From: Anoplopoma fimbria
Lineage: Eukaryota; Chordata; Actinopteri; Perciformes; Anoplopomatidae
Assembly (NCBI RefSeq): GCF_027596085.1
Contig: NC_072450.1
Coordinates: 3,529,236 to 3,593,235 of the forward strand
Direction: 5' to 3'
DNA: 64,000 nt
Part shown: piece by piece, positions 9,966 to 64,000 of the stretch
Layout: each line of letters begins with the position of its first letter
Position numbering within the stretch: position 1 is the first letter of the stretch
Notes under the pieces: model-generated
The model's database searches: none
The model's input: only the letters and a program-made list of their open reading frames with translations
Told to the model about the DNA's origin: nothing
Made by a program: the position numbers and the translations under genes

Positions 9966-10740
9966 AATCTCAAATTTAACCAGTGCAGGAACAATGTTTT
10001 TGCCTGTGTTGTCTCCCAAATGGCAGATAATCAGAATTCAGATCAGATGCATTTTGTAAAAGAGCTTTTACTGGTGTGACGCTCACAGTTTTGAGGATTA
10101 GCAGGTGGCCTTTCAAATATTAACATCACTTTGTCATCATCGTTTGACAGCCTCAGTTTCCATGGTGACAACATGTTTCCTGTAACACTGCAGTCTATGC
10201 AGACGGAGATCACAGAGGGATTGGCAGCAGAGAAAGTATTTTAGCAGCAATCATTTGTCTGATTGAGGCTGCTGGAAGAAAGTGATTTGCTCCACAGAAA
10301 GCCTTCAAAATGAGCCGAATCCTGCTTGAATTAACCCACACTGACACTTTATTGTCTCCTCGTGACAGAAATCTCCTTCAAGAGTCAAGGCCCAAGATAA
10401 GATTCATCCCAAGCACAAATGCTTTGAATCTACCAGTAAAGAATAAGCAATGAATCTATTGTAGAAGGGCTTTAGAGGGGCGCTTTAGGTATCAAATGAT
10501 ATCCTGTGAGAAATATAAGAGCACCACAAGGGATTAGCTAGCTATGGGTAAGGCCGCTTTATTTATAGAGCACATTTCATCAGAGAGAAACTCAATGAGC
10601 TTAATATATATTTATACAATAAAGCAAACATTAAGAAAAACACAGCGGTATGACAATAACTAGATCATTTCTCAAGATTTTTTGTCAGTGTGCCTGATAC
10701 TTAATGTGCCTCCCACATCCTGAGCTTCCTGTAACGAAAT
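9966..10740. other. Intergenic, nothing recognised
   Basis: Mixed-composition sequence with no convincing ORF or repeat. About 10190-10480 is not obviously repetitive and could be regulatory, but no specific motif supports that. Confidence 0.45.
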
Positions 10741-10752
10741 CTACTCTATCGT

Positions 10753-11110
10753 GCTGTTATTTTGAAAAACAACAGCCTCATACTGAGTTGCCTGTTAAGA
10801 TCCAGTTGCCTTCTTGGGCTTTTATTTTGAAAATAGTGAGTCGAGCCCTAGTTGTATGTTAACAAACAGTAAGAGTTTGGACTTTTATTTTGAAAATATA
10901 ACCTTAAAATCATAGTTACTCTATGTGGCTTTTATTTTGAAAACAAAATCGAGTTATCCTGAGTTGACTGTTAAGATACAGTTACCCTCTGGGGCTTTTA
11001 TTTTGAAAAAGGTAAGTCCAGTCCTAGTTGCCTGACTTTTATTTAGAAAAACACACCTTATCTGGAGCCTCATGTTATTATAGTGACACTATAAGACTTT
11101 TATTTTGATA
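10753..11110 (+). repeat. Periodic TTTTATTTTGAAAA repeat, seven degenerate units
   Basis: A core like GGCTTTTATTTTGAAAA occurs at about 10753, 10817, 10879, 10927, 10993, 11034 and 11095, spaced 41-66 bases. The intervening sequence (GTTGCCTGTTAAGATCCAGT and variants) is also partly shared. Confidence 0.75.
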
Positions 11111-11434
11111 AGCAAAAAAGCCATGTCTTGAATTCCATGGGAATTTTTTTGCAGTTTTTTTGTCAATTTTTGTGAAAAAGTCTTTGTAAATATCTTACAA
11201 AAGTCATAACACAGCCTCCCCATCATTCCCACACTTTTTTTGCATACTTTCTTTTGCACGTTTCGGCAACGCTGCAGAACTTGCAGCACAGTGAACCTCG
11301 TACATGGAAGATGGAGAATAAGAAATAAGTGTGTTGGATTATATATGCAAAAAAGAATGCAACATATTGATACTGTACATACACCCAATACACATCGCTT
11401 ACATGCACACTTACATACACAAACACATGGTTTA

Positions 11435-11436
<2 letters not shown>

Positions 11437-11521
<85 letters not shown>
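11437..11521 (+). repeat. (CA)n microsatellite
   Basis: About 42 uninterrupted CA units. The poly-Thr/His or Cys/Val ORFs across it are artefacts. Confidence 0.97.
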
Positions 11522-11523
<2 letters not shown>

Positions 11524-11549
11524 TCACTGTGCATTGGCCTATAAGTAAA

Positions 11550-12093
11550 CAGGAAGTCTTTAGACCTACAGCTTTAAAAGCAGTTTTTAGATGAAATAAA
11601 AGCACCTCTATCAGCTCCAGGTCTCATTCTGGGTACAACTAGAAGCCTTAAAAACCAAAAGGAGGATTTTTGATTGAACCCTTTGTTGTATGGGAAGCCA
11701 ATAAAGAAATACAAGTATTGGAGATGATGCTTACTTGTACCACAGAGGAAGCCTCATCACATTGTCACCACAAAAGCAGGATGAGGTCATTTTAATTCAC
11801 ATTACAGGCCGACTGTAACTTCCTATTACAGAGATTCATCAGAGGGTGAAATTGCAATTTCCTGCAGGGCTCCTGCAGAATCCCAAATATGAATGTCAGC
11901 ATGCAGAGCCTATAATCTGTGTTTAAGTCTTTTTTTTTTCTTTTCTTTCTGCTCTGCTCCAAGTCAGCTGCAGGTTTCTCTACAGTCAGACAGACAGCAG
12001 CATCTATGAGGCCTGACTGAGCAGCATTTACAGCAATAATACAACAAGTGAGGGGGAGACAACAATGAATCCTGCAGCTCACATCCATCTACC

Positions 12094-12131
<38 letters not shown>

Positions 12132-13837
12132 AAGATGAGGACATATATCATTTGCATCCCTCCTGGTTTGGATGCAGGTGCAGCATCAGCCTCCTGCAGC
12201 CAACCATAACCGCCTGGCACCGCAAAGTTCAGCGTTATGTCGTCATTTCTGCAGCCACGTTTGGAGAATAAATGCGCAGCCACTACCCCAAAAAAAAGAT
12301 GTCTAATCTCAAACCACCTCTGCTGGAGCTGATGGATCACACACACACACACAGTGGAGGATGCTCATGCTTCATCATCACCATCCCACCGCAATGTAGA
12401 AAAAGAAAGATATAAAAAAAGCTTTGTACCTTTTCTGGAGATCAATATATCAGCTTGGGAGGGTTTTTTCTTTGGGTTTCCTTCACTGTCCCGTTGGATG
12501 AGAGGATACAGACGCGTCCGACATCTCTCGGTCCCTCCTTGCCTCTGTTTTCAGAGAGTCAGGGTGTGGAATACAACACGCATGGCACGTAAAGATGCAA
12601 AGGCATTTTTTAATGTAGATGCCATTTCCTCCTCTGGAGTCACACACACACACACACACACACACAGAGAGAGAGAGATGATCAGAGATTCATTTTGATT
12701 TAAAATGATTCTTTAAATACCTACTTTAGTGCAACTTTTACAATAAAGATGATTAAAAAAGAAAAAAGAAAACCATTACAAAAAGAATGTCAAATTGAAT
12801 CTATGTGGAAATGTTGCAAATTCAACACAGCATAATAATTCATACCCACAACATGTTTAAATGTCAAATAAATAAATCAGGACAGACAGAATATTAAATA
12901 AGTATTTTGTTATTATGTAATTATTATTATTATGAAAGTAAACGTGCAGTTTGTAAAATACTTTTATGAAAGAAAAAAAGATTTCTGTGAGAGTTTTCTC
13001 AACACTTAACTTTAGTTAGAGTTTCTCTGTCCAAGTTATTTTATTTTCTACTTAGGCTGTGAAACATTATTACATGTTAACACATAATATGCACATATTT
13101 AATGCATTGATCTGTTTAGGCTTTTATCTCTCATATTGTCACTTGTGATTTTCTTCTGTCTTTGTATCATTTTCTCCCTGCATAAAAGATAATTTACATA
13201 TACATAAATAATAAACATTATTTTCACTAATCATACATACATAACAACATTTCTTCAGTTTTTTTTATAAAGAAAGCATATTTTACTGTTTGAAATGAAT
13301 TAAAAATATTTATTAATAAACACTTGGATTTATTAGGAATGATAAACGTGCTCCTGTAGCTCCCCGTCCTCCCAGCAGAGGCCAGCAGACACTCTGGAGT
13401 GTCTCAGACTGGAGTGCTGACTCACTGCTGGTAACTCCCATCCTCCTGAGGACACGTTCACACAGAGAAGAGCTGCTAATGACACTCCACAGTGGTCCAT
13501 CACCACCGCAGGAGGGCTCACTGTCTTCCAGCTACATGTTCTGAGACTAGCGTTGAGGATTACAGAAGAATAAGAATTATATATGTTGGAAAAGATATCA
13601 ATCACAGAGAATATAACATCTGGCTTGACATTAAAATGAGATCCAAACAGTCACATCTCAGGGTGATTTATATATTGGAGAACTTAAAAAATAACATCTG
13701 CTATGACAGCAAAATTTATATATTTAAAAAAAAGCTAATTTTAAGATCAAATTACATTCATACTCAGTTGTCTGTTTATTAGGAACATCAAACCTAAACT
13801 TTTGCAGTCTAATATGGAGAAAGAGCAGGTCACAACC
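11550..13837. other. Intergenic with short microsatellites
   Basis: Holds (CA)n(TA)n at 12093-12131, (CA)n(GA)n at 12641-12678 and otherwise unassigned sequence. About 13340-13560 is less AT-rich and not obviously repetitive, but no gene is supported. Confidence 0.55.
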
Positions 13838-14410
13838 TTTGGTTCTGAAAGGTGAAGCTGATGCTGAAGTGTCTTTAACCTGCATTCTCTCTACTGGCCA
13901 TCAGGGGGCGACTCCTCTGGTAGGACCATAGACTGTAAATAAGAAGTGGAAATAGTCAATATGACGTCAGTAATTGGTTTGTCTACTGCCGTTTTGAAGA
14001 CCTGAGTTGGACGATTTTGCCATCGCCATCTTTGAATACGGCGGTCGCCATGTTGTTTATTTTGCAACCAATGAACAAAAGATACAATATTTGGAATGAG
14101 GAGGAGTGACGTAGAGACGCCTTATACGTCTCTGGTAGAGACCTGTTATTCTGCTTTATGGTCTGTTTGACTCTAAATGGAGCATCATTTACTAAATGAA
14201 CATCATGCTGTATTGAAGAAGACTTGAAACTAGAGATTGAGACCATAAACTCATGTTTACAATGTTTACTGAGGGAATAAATCAAGAGAGAAGTAGAGTC
14301 ATTTTCTCATAGACTTCTATACAACCAGAGGAGTCGCCCCCTGCTGGACACTAGAGAGAATGCAGCTTTAAGACATGAAGCATTGACTGAAAGTTGCCGC
14401 CTGGGTAGCA
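13838..14410 (-). repeat. Dispersed repeat R1, copy A (palindromic end)
   Basis: A minus-strand R1 copy ends at 14410 with GCCGCCTGG. A second, inverted copy of the same terminal segment lies at 13838-13920, so the CTCF-like core appears twice: 13898-13910 forward and 14335-14347 reverse. A perfect TGACGTCA is at 13962-13969. R1 is defined by seven copies in this window; I cannot name the family. Confidence 0.82.
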
Positions 14411-14984
14411 TCAAAGTCTATAATAAATGACTCTAATTCTCACTTGATTCATTACCTCAGTAAACATTGTGAACAGTCACATGACTTCACGTCTCCACCA
14501 CTAAGCTAAAGGAGAAACTTTTTTAAGACACCAGAGGGGCGTTTACTGACCTATTTTATATCGTAGAAATAAACGTTAAAATCTGTTCAGCTTGTGTTAA
14601 ACATGGGCCTTATTTCAGGCATCTATAACCTATTCAAAAAACACATTGATTTCAGACAAGGGAGTCTGAATGTGATGGAGACACAAGTCTGTTTGCACAG
14701 TTAATCGCTGCATATCAATCAGTGCGCTTCAGTCCTTTTTCCTCCCTCGGGGGTTTGCTGTTCTTGAGCTGGGAGGCAGCTGACTTTGCTGCATGTTGTT
14801 GGAAGACGGAAAGAGAACCCTGTGTCAGCGAGGTGTCTCTATTATTTTCTATTACACCCCATTAATGAGGCAATGTCAAATTACAGAAACACATCTCTGT
14901 ATGAGGGGAGACATTAAATGCAAATTATTGTTTTTCATGCACTGATTGATTTTGAGATTTCTGACTATTTTGCTTCCATAACAC
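14411..14984. other. Intergenic, possible conserved element
   Basis: About 14700-14930 is not obviously repetitive and contains CCATTAATGAGGCAATG and an octamer ATGCAAAT at 14918-14925, the POU-factor site. This is suggestive only; no gene is seen. Confidence 0.35.
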
Positions 14985-15445
14985 GTCTTCTTTCAGACTA
15001 ATGGAAAGACACGTTTAGCTGTTTATTTGACTACTTTTTGGGGGAATTTGCGTCCGTAGATTTCTCCTAAATTCACCAACAATTACCATTAAATTACCTC
15101 AAAAACATGGAGAATATAGAATTTTTATAATGCTTTTGACAGTATTTTCTTTTATGGAGTGATACAAAGAGATATCCAAAATCTTTTCTGTAAAAACCTT
15201 TGACTCTAATATGTCAACAAAAATGAAACAATAATTTTAAACCTGGCTTTATCTATTGTTAAGATTTTTGTTGTGAAAATGTATGCAAATAAGCACATAT
15301 TTAATAAGATAATGCCCCGTTTGCATATTTAAACATACAATTTCAGAAAACTTGTAATACAAATAATATTTATTTTAATGTAAGTAATCAACTTGGGAAG
15401 TTTCATAATGATATCTATTAGTTAAAAATCAGAACACTATTCATC
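14985..15445 (-). repeat. Dispersed repeat R2, longest copy, inverted
   Basis: The reverse complement of this block matches 9115-9420 (ATTACAAGTTTTCTG, AAAGGTTTTTACAG region) and 9690-9960 (GTAGATTTCTCCTAAATTCA region), so it covers both partial copies. No ORF. Confidence 0.7.
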
Positions 15446-15461
15446 TGTCTCAGGAGGAACT

Positions 15462-15600
15462 CATGCATTTTTGGGGACTATTTTCAGCGGCGGATTAATC
15501 CACATTTGGTGCTCTGGAGAGTTTTCGTGGCAGCAGGACGATGTTTAAGGGATTCAGTCAGAATAAAATACAGTGTGTGTTCATGCAACAATGAGAGCAA
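15462..15600 (+). repeat. Dispersed repeat R3, copy 1
   Basis: GGGGACTATTTTCAGCGGCG followed by GATTAATCCACATTTGGT recurs at 24893-25035 and inverted at 41540-41690. Unclassified. Confidence 0.75.
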
Positions 15601-16299
15601 GTGTCTTTTTGAGAAAGATATGTCAGACTTTGACTACACAGATACTACCTATAATACTAGTAATATTAGTTATGCATCAATTTTCTGCTGAACTCTGGCC
15701 TTTTCATGGGATTTGGTGACTTTAAGATATAGAATATCACAAAAAACACTATTCTGTCTTTAAATATATGCTTATAGTTTCCAAACACCTTGTCTTGTCA
15801 ATACGCCGCTTTTGTTGCAGAACGATTTTATTCAAATGTCTTATGAAGCCTGAAATAATGTGTTTTTTCTCCTCCCGACTGTGAGCCTTTGTTGTCAGTG
15901 TTACTCTCTGCACAGTTGAAGTCTTGTTTTTGGTCATGATGGGAACAAAGCGGTGTCAGTTTTAGTAACCAAAGCACATTTGCCTGGTACTTGCAGTGAC
16001 ACTGATATTAATAGAACCTTTGTGTGGCATAAAACGTCTTATTTTCAGCCTCCTTTTGTGTCTGGAGTTTAATAAAAGAAATAAGAACAACACGACGGAT
16101 GCTATAAGTGGCATTGACTAAACTCAATAACCCCAGATGAACAAACTAAAAGAATGTTTTTGGCTGTAAGCTCTCATTTCAGTTTAATGAATGTTTGCAC
16201 ACATTTGAGCAGAGACCTTTGGGTCATTTTTAAACATCGTCTTTGGATAATAAGTTTCTTATCTATACAGGAAATGTTCATCTTCTCTGTCTTTCCTCA

Positions 16300-16431
16300 T
16301 CTTAAGTGACAGTGTCATACAGGACATATGATCAACATAAAACTCCCTTCATTTCTTCTCGTCCAATGGTGATGCCGTGACATCAAATAGCCACATAACC
16401 TGCGCTCCAATCAAACAACACACCACCCCTG
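16300..16431 (+). promoter_or_regulatory. map1a: Candidate map1a upstream promoter / 5' UTR
   Basis: Just upstream of the map1a ATG are two CCAAT boxes (16363-16367 and 16407-16411) and a CRE-like TGACATCA at 16378-16385. No TATA box or transcription start can be assigned. The region is inferred to be 5' UTR plus proximal promoter from its position before the first coding exon. Confidence 0.4.
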
Positions 16432-62966
<46,535 letters not shown>

Positions 62967-64000
62967 GGCCCCCCCCCTCCCCTCGTTTCCTCCCCCTCTC
63001 CTCCTCAGTGTAGATCTGGTTTTTAATTGCTCTTCTCTATAGCCTGATATGCAAATCTGTTTCTGCTTTGGGCACTTTAACCAAAGCAGGAGCAGAGCTG
63101 GATAACTGTCTATTTTTTTCTAGATTTTTATTCGTTTATAAGCTTGTCGTGGCTCTCACCACTTATATTACAAAGGTAGTTCTCAGACTACTATGTCCAC
63201 CACTACATTATTATTTCTCAGTTTTGTTTTGTTTGTTGTTGTCCCCTAACTTGAGACAATGGAGTCTTTGTTCATTGGCCGAGACAAAATGCCCATTGTG
63301 TTGTAATAAGAAAAATAAGGATAGGGAAAAAACAAATTAATGTTTGGTCGCTTGTCTTAAAATTGGGTGAAATCAGAGCACAAGTTTGCGCACTTTAAAG
63401 CCGGCAAAAAAATGATTTTCTTCCACTGAAACTAAAACAAATTGAATGCGTTTGCTGATATAAAATCCTCATTACAAGCTCATTGTGATCAGCTTCACTT
63501 AACTCTCCTCTATTTCTTCTGTCTTTCTTCCAAAACAAATAACAGTCCCAGTGTTGAACTTTGTGCCTCCTACTGAAATAGTCAAATAGAAAAATATGTC
63601 GTTTACAGTATATTTGCCGTAGCGTAGAGGAGACCATATTCAAAAAAATCTGTCTTGTAGTGAGTAATGATATTTCTACGGTTATTTAAAAGCGAAAATC
63701 AAATCGTTGCAGTAGGACATTTCTCGGTGGCTGTTATTTCTTACAGTGGACTCCTGGAATAAGTTTCTCTCTAATTGTTTTCTGTAGTCTTTGGTGTATT
63801 TTTTCAGTGTATTTCCGGTTAACATATCGTTGCAGAGGACCTTGAGGAGAACTGAAGGCGGTGAGTCAAGTAACAAAAATCATCATTCCTGATCTTTGGA
63901 TTCTTTATAAATCTTTACGTACAGACCGGCACTCAGAGTCGATGAAACCTCGTATCAGTTTGCTGCGTCTCAAAGATCTTTGTACTAAAAAAAAAGCTGC
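62967..64000 (+). other. map1a: map1a 3' UTR and downstream
   Basis: Begins with a C-rich run after the stop. I find no AATAAA or ATTAAA signal in this kilobase, so the transcript probably continues past the window or uses a variant signal. No other gene is seen. Confidence 0.55.

Noticed and set aside
11089..11548. Long Cys/Val and Thr/His ORFs over the (CA)n tract
   Set aside because: Pure dinucleotide translation in both strands; the same is true at 23433-23802, 34357-34771 and 39613-40147.

Overview
The window is a teleost fish chromosome segment, most likely from a percomorph. The evidence is vertebrate split genes with GT-AG introns, very long (CA)n/(AT)n microsatellites, tRNA-derived fish SINEs, Tc1-type terminal repeats and a hAT element. 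It carries the head-to-head pair tp53bp1 (minus strand, partial) and map1a (plus strand, complete coding sequence). The two genes are also neighbours at human 15q15.3, which supports both identifications.

Layout. Positions 160-6289 hold the first seven coding exons of tp53bp1 on the minus strand, about 250 residues; the rest of the gene lies off the left edge. Its promoter is near 6330-6500, with inverted CCAAT, CRE, E-box and ETS motifs. Positions 6290-16431 are intergenic: AT-rich tandem duplications at 6.5-8.2 kb, unclassified dispersed repeats and a (CA)n tract. map1a runs from its ATG at 16432 to its stop at 62966 in seven coding exons, predicted 2617 residues. Exons 1-2 (16432-16711, 18738-18839) are separated from exon 3 (53401-53483) by a 34.6 kb intron. 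This intron holds most of the window's repeats and one candidate alternative first exon ending at 36348. Exon 5 (54878-61742) encodes most of the heavy chain and the start of light chain LC2. Exons 6-7 encode the conserved C-terminal domain. The 3' UTR starts at 62967 and shows no canonical polyadenylation signal before the window ends.

The two genes are not one pathway: 53BP1 is a DNA double-strand-break repair scaffold and MAP1A is a neuronal microtubule-associated protein. I found no undescribed protein system. The points most worth checking are regulatory. (1) A near-consensus REST/RE1 motif lies inside map1a coding exon 1. (2) A seven-copy local repeat family carries CTCF-like cores that are mostly rightward on the left side of the locus and leftward on the right, plus a CCAAT/CRE composite. 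(3) A GC-rich possible first exon sits in the middle of map1a intron 2. (4) Several tandem and inverted repeat structures are present, including an AT-rich palindrome and a GTAAC minisatellite with an inverted arm.

Exon boundaries come from reading frame, splice consensus and remembered human homologues; no alignment was run.
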